NCBI GenBank assembly: GCA_963580285.1
Contig: OY757026.1
Span: forward strand, 47,175,431-47,239,430
Source of the DNA: Lucinisca nassula
Taxonomy: Eukaryota > Mollusca > Bivalvia > Lucinida > Lucinidae
Direction: 5' to 3'
Length of the DNA stretch: 64,000 nt
A program made the position numbers and the translations under genes. Shown piece after piece: positions 1 to 11,094 of this stretch. Under the pieces are notes generated by a model, which did not search any database, was not told the origin of the DNA, and was given only the letters and a program-made list of their open reading frames with translations. The first letter of the stretch is position 1; each line of letters opens with the position of its first letter.

Positions 1-207
1 GAATTTGTTTCAATATCTTGGAAGAGAAGTTGATCATAGATCGGTGTTTATTCACGATGTTATAGAAGTTCAGGGACACAAGAATATATGTCTGATATAG
101 AAAGAAACTGAAGAACTCTTGTAAATTCTGAGTTTTCTCTCATAGTCACTAGATTTCGCGTTGTCTGACTTGGTTTAACATTGTCTGTAGCTAGAGAAAT
201 CGAAATT

Positions 208-1386
208 ATGGGCAACAAAAATAAAGCTAAGGGCAAAACGCCCACAAATTCCTCGGCTTCTAGAACTGCAGCCCCAGCCTCTGCTTCACTCATTAGGAGA
301 AGTCGCAGAGATGCCCCAACACCAAAGCGACAAAGGGAAGAAAGTGACGAGGAATATGAGACAGCTACTGAAGTTGATCCTGAAGTACTTGTAGACTCAT
401 TGCTGGCATGTCTAATTAAGAATGAAAGCTTACTTAATGGTTTCATCGAAGATTTATTTGAGATACCTAAAATCCAAGACAAAATTGTGTCGCAAGTATT
501 GAAGCTGTTAAAGGACACCCCTACAGAAAATGTGGTAAATGAATCTGTGAAAGCAGTAACAAACAGCCTCAATGATACCATAAAAGAACTAACTGGTAAT
601 GTAAAACAGCTCACAGAGGAGTTGAGGTCATCCAAAACACAATGTGATGATCTCGAACAATACTCAAGGCGCAATAACATAATTATAGCTGGTATTCCTG
701 AAAATGACAAAACTAGCAGCGAAGACCTGACATGCAACTTCCTCAACAAGTATGTTGATAGTGGCATTGATCCCAGAGAGATTGACAGAGTACACAGAAT
801 CACTCGTGCCTCAAACAGACAGAGTAATAATCGCAGACCTAGGGACATAATCGTGAAATTTTGCAGTTATCGCTCAAAAGCCTCCATCCTCTCTCGAGAT
901 CCAATGAAGCAACTCAGGGAAGACAATCAAAATAAATCCCCCTCAGAGCGTATCTATGTCAGAGAAGACCTCACAAAAGCTAGGAACTCAGTCTTATACA
1001 AAACTAGAGTGCTTAAGAGAGCAAATCTTATCAAAGACACCTACTCCAGAGATGGACGTATAGTTGTGAAACTATTCACGGACAGGTATATCCACCTTAC
1101 ATGTGAGGATGACTTCAAAAACTTTTGCAATAAAAATAAAATAAAATATGTTGACCCAAAGGCAGCTGGCACTGGTCCCCGGCGGGTCGCTGAGACTACT
1201 TCTGCCAATTTAATGGACACAGAATCCATTACCAATGCTGGCGCATCAGCCTGCAATCTTGATCCTGAGGCTGCAGTCTTTACCCCAGTCCAGTCTGAGT
1301 TGACCGTGCCTATGGCTCCAGCGGTACAGCTGCCTAGTCCTCAACTATCACCCTCACAGTCATTGTTCAAAAATCTGATTCAGTAG
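208..1386 (+). CDS. LINE ORF1 protein (nucleic-acid-binding, RRM-like)
   Basis: Encodes a 392-residue protein of the non-LTR retrotransposon ORF1 type, which binds element RNA in the retrotransposition particle. I start it at the ATG at 208; the open frame extends upstream only to a TTG. The first 50 residues are basic and low-complexity (RRSRRDAPTPKRQR), followed by an acidic patch. A helical, probably coiled-coil stretch at about 100-150 leads into LEQYSRRNNIIIAGIPE (about 149-165), the usual entry to the RRM-like core. DRVHRI, RPRDIIVKF, RIYVREDLTKAR and DGRIVVKLFTDR follow in the expected order. The last 70 residues are Pro/Ser-rich. There is no stop or frameshift. An ORF2 follows only after a 4-kb gap, so the two may come from different copies. 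I did not assign a clade. Confidence 0.85.
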   Translation: MGNKNKAKGKTPTNSSASRTAAPASASLIRRSRRDAPTPKRQREESDEEYETATEVDPEVLVDSLLACLIKNESLLNGFIEDLFEIPKIQDKIVSQVLKLLKDTPTENVVNESVKAVTNSLNDTIKELTGNVKQLTEELRSSKTQCDDLEQYSRRNNIIIAGIPENDKTSSEDLTCNFLNKYVDSGIDPREIDRVHRITRASNRQSNNRRPRDIIVKFCSYRSKASILSRDPMKQLREDNQNKSPSERIYVREDLTKARNSVLYKTRVLKRANLIKDTYSRDGRIVVKLFTDRYIHLTCEDDFKNFCNKNKIKYVDPKAAGTGPRRVAETTSANLMDTESITNAGASACNLDPEAAVFTPVQSELTVPMAPAVQLPSPQLSPSQSLFKNLIQ

Positions 1387-1533
1387 ACTCCTTGATCAGT
1401 GACAATCAACAAAGAACAACATTGCTGTATATAATTTATTTTTCAAATCCCTTCACCCCCTAAAATTATTACACAACTGCATATATTCTAGAAATCTAAG
1501 CTGGTCGACCTCATAACGACTTGGAATAATCAC

Positions 1534-3490
1534 TGCAGGTCTCGATCAGACTGTCCTGCTGTGGAGTGTCTGATCGGGGCCTCTGTGGTTTGTTCTCAAG
1601 GCTATGAACTATCTTGGGTTTATTGATGGTACCAGTCTGACTGATACATGACTAAATTGATCATTTTGAACCTTGTTAGGTGCTTCAAACTGATGTATGG
1701 CTGATATTTAGTTTGATCAGGGCTGATTATTATCCAGCTATTTAACTATGATATAAACCGTAACCCCCTTATAACACTAATGTTGGGTCCAGAGCTGAAA
1801 CCTGATAAGTTAATCAGCTGTGTAGTGTTCAAACAGAATGTATGGATTGTATAGAAGATGACCACACAGGGTCATTTTTAATATAATCTATACATTTCGG
1901 GAGCCATCTGAAAGCCGTGTAATACCCAAAACTGTGTTAAAAGGGGGTTGTGGTGTATCCTCTCCTGGACTGAACAGAGTCCTAATTGTTGTTGGATGCA
2001 GTTATCCTAATAGTTTAACCCATTAGCTCCTGAAACCAGCAAGGATTCCAAAAGGCGTAAACAAGATGGTGGGCCCTGATCAGACTTCTTTTAAAAGCAG
2101 TCTGATCCGGGTCCCCCCCTTTTTTTTGGCTTGAACCTATCTGACCCATGCTTGGGACCATTGTAGTATGGTATGATGACTCGGAATGTTTTGATTAGAA
2201 CCGGCTAATCAGCGTCTGAATCACAATCGATTATCAGTTCTGCCGCTGTAATCGATATTCAACTAGTTATCACAAGAGGGTTGGATATAATTTTTTTCTG
2301 TCAGGCTTACTATATGTTATACTATACCAAATGTATCTGTAATGACAAGCCTGAGCAACTAGGGTAGACCTGGATGTGATGCCACAGAAAGTGGTGTCTA
2401 ATCTGGGTCTGCTCTCCTTGCCACTTGTCCAGTAATTTCATTAAACTCATATGGTAGTAGAATGTACAGTTTAGAAATTATTGAAAAGTACTTATAAAGT
2501 ATTTGACTACAAGCAAATCAATTATTATAATCAAGTGTGTGGGATTTACTGATCGGTTAATCGATCATTCGATGACATGACTAATCATGCCCGCCTTGGT
2601 TATAATTGCCTAGAGTCCCTTGTGCACATGATAAGCACTGTTTTTTTGTTTTGTGGGAACCTACAGACTCAGATCAGGCTATCCTTCTCGGAATGTCTGC
2701 GCTGTGTCTGTATCGTTGATTGCTCACATCATGGACTGTTATCATGAATATTGTGACTATGAAACAAATGAATTTTGACTAGTCTGCTGTCCAGTTCACA
2801 GCCTATACTAAGTGTATATGTATCTACTTAGCATCACTTTCAGATAACCCTTTTGTATCCAAAATCCCTCAATTGGTGATTTGCAAATGGTGCGGACCCT
2901 GATCTGATGTCAGCAAATGCATCGTCTGATCTGGGTCCACACCATTTGGAGAAAGTCCAGCTTTTTTTGCTTTATTCTTCGAAACATTTTAAGGAAAATG
3001 TAGCCCAGTTCAACGAAATATTGAAATGGACTTGTCCTATATTAAATGGAAGATGCCAAAATTGGTACAAGAGGGTTGATTTAAAGAGTACAAACTGATC
3101 AAGCTTGGCTCCATTAGGTAATCATTGAATTCTTGGTCATGTACTTGCCACTATTATGGAAAAGACCACAAACTCTACTTACAAGTAGTATTCAGAGCAT
3201 CCAAAGAATATGCACTACAGGCCACTATCATGTTTACCCTCCCACCAGTGTGAATTGTTCACTATTCAACTCATGTACTTCACTGAAAAAAAGTCATAAA
3301 TTTTATGACTCTCCTAGGAATTTAGTGTTCCCGTCAAATATTGTCTTATGAATCACAATGATATAGATCTGGATCAGGCTGTCCTATTAACCTTTATCCT
3401 GCTGTGGGCGACAGGCCCTGTCTTTGCAAACAGCGTAGATCCAGATCGGATGGCTTCTGAAGGAGCCATCTGATCGGGATCTACACTGTC
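1534..3490. repeat. Array of degenerate AGATCAG-type hairpins between LINE ORF1 and ORF2
   Basis: This gene-free stretch carries at least seven imperfect hairpins built on CAGATCAG / CTGATCTGG arms, near 1534-1595, 2073-2118, 2360-2420, 2660-2712, 2890-2945, 3363-3425 and 3428-3490. The 3428-3490 copy is the clearest: GTAGATCCAGATCGGATGGC pairs with a GCCATCTGATCGGGATCTAC arm. The same hairpin family recurs across the window. I see nothing coding here; the short open frames have no recognisable domain. Confidence 0.6.
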
Positions 3491-3993
3491 TGACATCCAG
3501 TTTATGAACATGTAGAAATAAATCGCATCTGGAAATGTGATTGGTTCGGGGTCAGAAGTGGGTGTGGCTTGATTGAATATTCAGCAGGTTAAAGGTTGAG
3601 AGATATCGGATCTGAGCCTTTAATGTGTGCTCCAAACACAAAATGATTCTATTTTTTTCTATTTGTTTCTCCACCAGTCATTTTATTCTCTATATCACCA
3701 TCATAGTATTAAACTATGTTATTATCTCCCATTCCATCATTTAACATTCTACTGTGACAGCTCTTCAGTGAACATAAGTATGTTCTGAATTCCAAAATCG
3801 AGCTATCTGGCATTTATAATCTTCTGACCATGCTACTGCTGACTGATCGATTGCAGATATCCACCATAGTAGAACATGTCTGAAATATATAGCAAGACAC
3901 AGAGTAAATCATAGTTTATAGAAAATCAGATCTGTCAGTTACATGGAAATTTTCAATTTGTGAACTTTGCTTGTGTCTATGCATATACATGTA

Positions 3994-4170
3994 CAGTCAA
4001 ACCTGTGTCGGTGGCCACCCCTTTTAAGCAAGCATCCTGTCTTGGGCAGGCATGCACTTTGTTCCCGAAGAGGGCTAGCATCACAAAATTATATTGCATT
4101 AAACAATCACCTGTCTTAGGGGAAGCGCATTTTGACTATCCCTGAGGTGCCAGCTAACTCAGGTTGACTG
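3994..4170. mobile_element. Degenerate pogo/Tigger-like MITE
   Basis: The ends CAGTCAAACCTGTGTCGGTG and, read from the other strand, CAGTCAACCTGAGTTAGCTG form imperfect terminal inverted repeats beginning CAGT, as in pogo/Tigger elements. The left end is preceded by TA; the right flank has no clear TA, so the target-site duplication is not supported. There is no coding capacity. Confidence 0.5.
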
Positions 4171-4575
4171 CTCATGTACAACAATTATTATCATATTACC
4201 ACTAGTGTCATCAACAACAAAACATGGCTATACAATCTAGACCACATTATGCCATACCTTCATATGAATGAAGTAGAGTTTACACGGGCAAAAAAACAAA
4301 CAAACAAAAAAAAAAAAAAAAATCAAATCAAGTTGTGATCATGGACTTTGGATACTCGGTAGCCCTGCCTCAATGAGGCAGCCCTGGCGTGTGTCTGAGG
4401 CCTGTGCCCTTTGTGAGAACTTATATAAGATATCAGATTTCTGTCTTAAATTTTTACTTGCTAATCTTTAGTGGTATAGTTGTCAAAAGTTGAAAAGGGT
4501 TAGTTTATGTGATGATCCCAAACATTTGAGTAACAACAATGGCTAGTATGACTATTGTGTCACTATATTGGCATA

Positions 4576-4690
4576 AATACATAGAGGATCTTACACGAGT
4601 GGTCGCATCGTGTGAGATTTACGAGACGAGCCCTTGGCGAGTTTCATAAATTTCATATGAGATGACCATGCGTGTATGATTCTGTTTATT
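4576..4690. repeat. CGAG-apex palindrome, copy 1
   Basis: An imperfect palindrome. The outer arms contain AGGATCTTACACGAGTGGTC and the apex is ACGAGCCCTTGGCGAGTTT: a short stem-loop bracketed by direct CGAG words. The outer arm sequence recurs at 36.4-36.9 kb. Confidence 0.6.
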
Positions 4691-5370
4691 ATATGACCAT
4701 TTTAAACCAGATATTATCGCCATTAAAGTTGATGATTTTTTCAACAGTGGGTGCGTGGTTGACACGGACGTCGTCATGGCATTGCTTGTTGCCCCCAAAA
4801 TATTACATGTATGGTCATACAATATTTACTACATGACGCTATCCACTGCATGTCAATGTCATGGGGTATAACAATTAATACAACTATTATTATCGCCATC
4901 AATATAGTGAAATTTCTCTTTTATGTGAAACTATTCATTTCTGGTGGTATTATTGTTAAAAAAAGTTTTAACTGACACGTTTATATGATGTTTATCAAAA
5001 TCTAAGTACCTGTAGCACAAATAGCCTAAAAAAGACTACTGTGTCACTTTGACACTAGCTAATACCTGATCTATAATTGTAATCTCACTCTTCCCTCTAC
5101 ATACACTCTCAGCCATAAAGACTTGCGCCACGCTGGAAGTCATGGTCTGTGTTTCTCTAAGCCTGATCTCATTATCCGTTTTCCTTAATCTCTGTTTACC
5201 CTATGCTCCTAAAATACTTTCTAATCTCCATATGCCTCCTATTATCTTAAAATTTTCTCTCTCTCTTGTCTCTAAAAGCTCCTATTATCCTGAGGGAACC
5301 ACCAAGCACCAGTCCAATAGAATACTGTTTTATCTACCTGCTCTGTTCATGAAATATATTTCAAAAACAA
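4691..5370. other. Gene-free sequence upstream of LINE ORF2
   Basis: No domain-bearing frame is visible. The last 250 bases are pyrimidine-rich and could be the element's own leader. An 80-codon frame (5142-5384) overlaps the ORF2 start by 14 nt but is hydrophobic low-complexity sequence without homology that I recognise. Confidence 0.4.
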
Positions 5371-8300
5371 ATGATCCAACATGAACCCATCAATTATACT
5401 GGGGACAAAGTCTACTTAAAACATGGAGTAAGAAAATACTACCATAGCAAAACTAATAAATCCCTTAATCAACTTAATCAACCAAATGCATTAACATCCA
5501 TCAAAATAGCTCACTCAAATATTAACAGTATCAGAAATAAAACTGATCAAATTGGGACAGAATTGTCAGACTACGACATCTTATGTTTCTCAGAGACTAA
5601 ACTCAATGATACTGTCCCGTCATCTAAGTTAGAAATTGATGGATATAAAACACCGATTCGTAAGGATAGAGATATTAACAATGGTGGTGGTCTTATGATT
5701 TACTTGAAACACAATATATTTTCTAAAAGAAGATCAGATCTTGAAAACAACTCAATCGAATGTGTATGGCTCGAAATCCGTAGTCTCAAAAGCAAGTTTC
5801 TTCTTGGGCTATTCTACAGACCTCCAAATAGTTCTATTGAGTTCTGGAATCACTTTGAAAATAGCCTGGAAAGTGCATCTGAGCAAAATATGGACATGAT
5901 AGTACTAGGGGACTTTAACGAAGACATTCTCTCCCCAGTAAGTAGTAACCACTTGACTCGAACAATGCTTAAGTTTAACCTAGCTCATGTAATAAACGAA
6001 CCTACTAGGATTACCCCTACTTCTGCCACTTGCCTCGATCTAATTATGACAAATCACTCGGCTATTATTAACGACTCTCAAGTCCTACCCCCCTTCAATA
6101 GCGATCATTCCACCATAACCACAGAAGTTAATTTTAAAACATATAAATCTCTAACTTATAAAAAAAACATTTGGAAATTTGAAGAAGCAAACATCACTGC
6201 TATTGAAAATGAGCTAAATCAAACTGACTGGTCATTTATTCTTAATGGAGATAATATGAATGAAATTGCAAACCAATTTGAAGAAGTAATTCTGTCAACT
6301 GCCCAAAAATTTATTCCAAAAGTCACATTCACTCAAAGACCCAATGATAAACCCTGGATGACAAATGAAATTAGAAAATGTATGAGACAACGCAATAGGC
6401 TATATAATAAAGCTAAACGAACGCGTCAAACTAGTCAATGGCAGAAATACAAAGATAAGCGAAATGAAATTGTTGATATCATCCGTGAGGCAAAATCAGA
6501 CTACAACAAAAAATTAGAAGAAAAAATTGCTGACCCTAATTTATCCCCTAAAGATTGGTACAGACTAGTTAACGACATAACAAAACTAAAAAATAAACAC
6601 AACCCTCAACCCCCCTTGTGTAAAAATAACCAGGTGCATATCCATCCTATTGATAAGGCCCAAACGCTAAATGAACACTTTGCGTCAATTTCCAAAATAG
6701 AAAATGAACCACAAATACCTGCTCAGCCAATAGACACTGAATTCTCCCTTAGCTCAATACATGTTACAAACCAAGATGTAAAAGATCAATTACACTTACT
6801 AAACTCATCGAAACCTGGTGGACCTGATGATATCTCCCCCAAATTACTGAAACTGATATCTAGCTGTATTCACTATCCACTCACCTTACTCTTTAATAGA
6901 TCTTTAGAATTGGGCCAGGTCCCATACCAATGGAAAATGGTTAACATCTCTGCTATATTCAAAGGTAAAGGGGATGACCAAGACCCAACCAATTATAGAC
7001 CCATCTCAGTTACTAGCTGCCTTGGCAAAATCCTAGAAAAAATCATATTCAAATATCTGTTCAATTACTTAGAAGAAAATAAAATCCTAACAAACTATCA
7101 GTCTGGTTTCCGACCAAGAGACTCGACAGTAAATCAACTTCTTGAATTGTATCAAATTATAGTTGAAAACTTAGACAAAGGATTAGAATTGAAATTCATA
7201 TTTTGTGATATTAGTAAAGCATTTGACAAAGTTTGGCACCAAGGACTTCTTCATAAACTTAGAAATTATGGTATTAATGGTACATCTATAACTGGTTTAC
7301 AAGCTATCTTTTAGACAGAAAACAGCGAGTAATAAGTGAAGGCTTTTCCTCCACATGGCTACCAACCTGTGCCGGAGTGCCACAAGGGTCTGTTCTAGGA
7401 CCCTACCTTTTCCTACTATACATCAATGATGTTGTAAATAATATTGATACAAATGTCCGACTGTTTGCTGACGATACATCATTATTTACGGTAATTGAAA
7501 ATGCTAACTCCATACAGGCTCTACAGGAAGACCTATATAAAATTGCTAAGTGGTCCGAGGATTGGTGCATTATTCTTAATCCTTCTAAAACTACCTCCAT
7601 GACATTTACCCGTAAAAGAAACTCACAACCACTTGACGTTAAATTTGATGATCAGACACTAAAAGATGTAAAACACCATACCCATCTTGGTCTAACCCTA
7701 ACCTCTGATGCATCATGGGATGAACATATTAAAAGAACTTACTCTAAAGCTGCATATAGGCTAAATATCCTAAGGATGCTTAAATATGATTTAGATAGAA
7801 AATCCCTCCTACGATTCTACACATCTTTTATTAGACCTACCTTGGAATATGGCGATATTGTCTGGGATAACATCAGCCAACAAAACCAAACTCTTCTTGA
7901 AAATGTACAACTGGATGCATGCAGAATCATCACAGGGTTACGTAAGGGAACATCTCATAGCATACTGTACAATGAGTTAGGCCTTTGTCCACTTGCTGAA
8001 AGAAGAAAAAAACATAAGTTAATACAGTTTTATAAAATTTTAAATAATGAAGCCCCTACATACCTAGATAACATCCTTTACAGATTCAGTGAGCAACAAT
8101 CTCAATATAACTTACGAGGTGAAAAATTAAAACACCCAACACCCAAAACCAAATCATACCAAGACAGCTTCTTCATCTCAACTACTAATCTTTGGAATAA
8201 TCTATCACCGGAACTAAACAATGCAACATCACTACATTCATTCAAGAACTTGCTGAAAAAGGAAACAACCCAAGCCCCTAAATGGTTCTCAACAGGGACA

Positions 8301-8642
8301 CGCAAGTACAACATTATTATATGTCAACTAAGGAATGAGAAAAGTCAACTTAACAATGATCTATTCAAAGATCATCTAAAAGACTCACCTCTATGTACTA
8401 ATTGCAATGAAAATAAGCATGAAAATAAACAGCATTTTTTCTTCGAATGTACAAAATTTACCCAACAAAGAACTGATATGATCAACAGACTTCAAGCCTG
8501 CCCAATCTTATACAGTAATACCGTACTAAATGCTGAGTTTCTGGTTACAGGCAGTAATACCCTATCTGAAGAATATAATCTCCAACTCACAAATATTGTT
8601 TCAAACTTCATAAAAGACACACAGAGATTTGATGGTCATTAA
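5371..8642 (+). pseudogene. LINE ORF2: endonuclease, reverse transcriptase and C-terminal zinc motif, one frameshift
   Basis: Encodes the polyprotein that nicks target DNA and reverse-transcribes element RNA. Starting at ATG 5371, residues 44-255 form an exonuclease-endonuclease-phosphatase-type endonuclease with its active-site motifs: SETKLND (E75), GDFNED (D181, N183) and NSDHS (D245, H246). From about residue 474 comes the reverse transcriptase: NYRPISVTSCLGKILEK, QSGFRPRDSTVNQLL and motif A, FCDISKAFDKVWHQGLL (D613). The frame then hits TAG at 7312. The second frame opens just upstream and continues RT sequence without loss (PQGSVLGP, then catalytic FADD, then HLGLTLT), ending with a CTNC...H...H...C zinc-knuckle-like motif and a stop at 8642. 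One base is missing near 7285-7290, so the copy would otherwise be about 1090 codons. An assembly error cannot be excluded. The class (CR1/Jockey-like) is inferred. Confidence 0.9.
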
Positions 8643-8707
8643 CAACCTTTTCACATTCAAATAAATAAAAAAAAAATAAATAAATAAATAATAAAAAAAA
8701 AAAAAAA
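8643..8707 (+). repeat. A-rich 3' tail of the LINE
   Basis: Fifteen bases after the ORF2 stop the sequence becomes a run of AAATA/AATAAA words followed by an A tract. This fits the 3' end of a target-primed retrotransposon. I could not find a matching target-site duplication. Confidence 0.7.
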
Positions 8708-8710
8708 TTG

Positions 8711-9360
8711 CAATCACAGTGCTTTTCCACAAGAGCTATGTACCACAAAATCACTCCCACAGGGCCCAATTCTGCCCCACAATCAAAATTTTGCTTGTAT
8801 GCTACTCTACTAATTATACCCCTAAATTTGATATGCCACATCACTATGATCCAAACACTACAATTTGACCCTTTGAATCCTCCCCCAGGTACTGAAAACA
8901 CATCCCCAGGGCCCTAATTTGACCAAAGGGTCTAAATACTACCTGTATTATATCCTACTAATCATCCCCTTCCATTTGTTATACTACATGACTATGTTCC
9001 GAAGAACTTAAATTTTGACACCCAGACCCCTTCCCACAGGGGCCCTAGTCGTGCCCCGGGGTCAAAATTTAACTTGTTTTGCATTCTATGTATCATCCCC
9101 TTCAAATTGATATGTCAAACGACTATATTCTGAAAAATTTGAACTTTGACCCCTCCTGACCCTAAGTCCGACCCCTTGGGCATGACCATGGGTTGCAAAA
9201 AAAAAAAAAAAAAAATCCTGTTTAATATCTGATAGATCTACATATTTTATTAATCATTACGTCTGTAAAATTTGGTATCAAAATCTATAAAATTGACTTC
9301 TATTGATACTTGACCTTTTGACCCCTCCCCAAGGCCCTTGGTTAGACCAAAAAAAAAAAA
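8711..9360. repeat. Degenerate tandem repeat, about 125-165 bp unit, about 5 units
   Basis: Units share a CCCACAGGGCCC-like block, a GACC...CAAAATTT block and a TTGATATG...ACTATG block, seen from about 8751, 8900, 9033, 9160 and 9325. Two A tracts interrupt it (about 9196 and 9350). It resembles the tandem cores of the Helitron-like elements elsewhere in the window, but I could not fix its ends. Confidence 0.6.
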
Positions 9361-10013
9361 AAAATAAGTAGATATGTCATATGACATCGCACACCCTCAT
9401 CGTAGAAGTAAGACACTTACCAAATTTGGTTACATGCCGACTAGTGGTTTAAGGAGGAGATAGCGTTACGGCCAGACATGACAGACGGAGGCCTTCTCAA
9501 TATCCCCATTATGCTTAAGGGGATGCCAATGTACAAAAAGTGGGTGGGGTAATGGTGTGGTGTTCAAAATTTGTTTAATTGAATTTTGCAAAACTGTCAA
9601 GTTTTTTGAAAAGTTACTTGGCCCATAATTTATTTCAACTTATTCACATGTTCTATTAGAATTTTTTCAGAAATTCAGGAATTATTGAGAAAAACATACC
9701 TCTTTTTATGTGCTTCAATCCATTTGCGTTCATACATATTCTCCATGGTAATATAGCCAAATAAAATTGCATAAATAGGTTCACAGGTTATTCTACTACA
9801 ATGTGTGAGAATGTCATTGCTCAAAAATATTCCACAGTAGAGTATACAGCAAATTTGTGCCCATACTTACTATGTATCAAAATAATACAATTTCCAGACA
9901 TATTTGTTGCTAAAAAGTAGTCTAGAAAAAAGGTATGGTGGACAATAACTGCTTCAGCTACTACAACTGAATCATTGGAAGTTTTAGTTGTCTCCCTTGT
10001 TTTCATGTCACTG

Positions 10014-10700
10014 TTTTGTTTGATTTGAATTTTAACGTCCCCGTCAACACTATATAGGTCATTTTGGAGAAGTTGCTTCCAATTTTGTGGGACTTTTACC
10101 CGACATTGAGATTGAATGACACCTGAAGCCCTGTCGCCCAAAGAAACCTTTATAGATAAGAGTAGGTACCTATCTGGAGCTGTTGGAGGATGTAGGAGAA
10201 CCAGGTCCCATCCCTTTCAGTATCACCGTCCTAATGCTTACATGGATTGTTTTAAGAGACAATTGCAACTTGGAATGGCCTTACAATCGAAGCTGTCTAT
10301 TTTGAGACAGTTGATGGGTTTCAGGCCAAAATATAATATCATAGGGTTGGGCAGGGGATAGGTATGGATTCCTTCCCCTGATGACTTCTTGTAATTAGTT
10401 TTAATCTGCTGGTGGCAGTGTCACAAAGCTCTTTTTTGGGGATGGGGATTGAAAACTTTTTGTGCCACACCCCAAACCTGTTATCATGGTCAGAATCGAC
10501 CGAAAACAGTATTGGGAGAAAAAAAAAGAAAACCAAAAGGGTTTATAAATAAGCATGGAGGGTCCGACTTGCATGGCTTTTCCTGGGCAGGCTTAGATTC
10601 TCTATAAAACCGGTTTACCAGTCCTTGTGTGCTTTCGGATTCAGCTCTGCGTGGAATCATCATGCAGCCCATTTATTTTTTCAAGCCCAGATGGGCGGGG
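10014..10700 (-). mobile_element. SINE family A copy split by a 0.4-kb insert
   Basis: The 3' half (10014-10151, tail motif GTCAACAC next to TTTAACGTCCCCG) and the 5' half (about 10535-10700, ending GATGGGCGGGGG) are parts of one minus-strand SINE. About 380 bp of unrelated sequence lies between them and is not identified. A G-rich run follows the 5' end. Confidence 0.75.
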
Positions 10701-11094
10701 GGGGGGGAGGGGAGGGGGGGGGATGATTACTGTGTAGGCGTGAAAGTACATTCGAGGACAGTTACAATGAGTGAAGAAGATACATAGGAGGCAATCTACA
10801 TAGGCGACAAACTGTGCCGTTGAGGCCGTGGATTGAGGATAGGCTTTTATCCTGCAAACCTGGTGTGCATGTAATGTACACCTGCGAGTAATGGTCAGAT
10901 GTGACCGATCGCAGTTTAAGTAGAAAGAAAGGATACACATTCAAAGGAGCCAAATTATTTTTGTCTCCCTTATCAATAAGTGTTTCAATTGAAAAGGAAC
11001 AATTTTGGTCCTGTGCAGCAAATTCTTTCCTTAGAGAACTATGTATCTTTTTCAGGGCCACATATTTTAATTATAACAACATTGACAGTATGCC

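Noticed and set aside
60..848. 262-codon open frame on the minus strand
   Set aside because: Lies exactly antisense to LINE ORF1, is hydrophobic/serine-rich without a domain and is best explained as a shadow of the real frame.
5142..5384. 80-codon frame overlapping the start of LINE ORF2
   Set aside because: Pyrimidine-rich leader translated as low-complexity hydrophobic residues; no homology recognised. Possible leader peptide, but unsupported.
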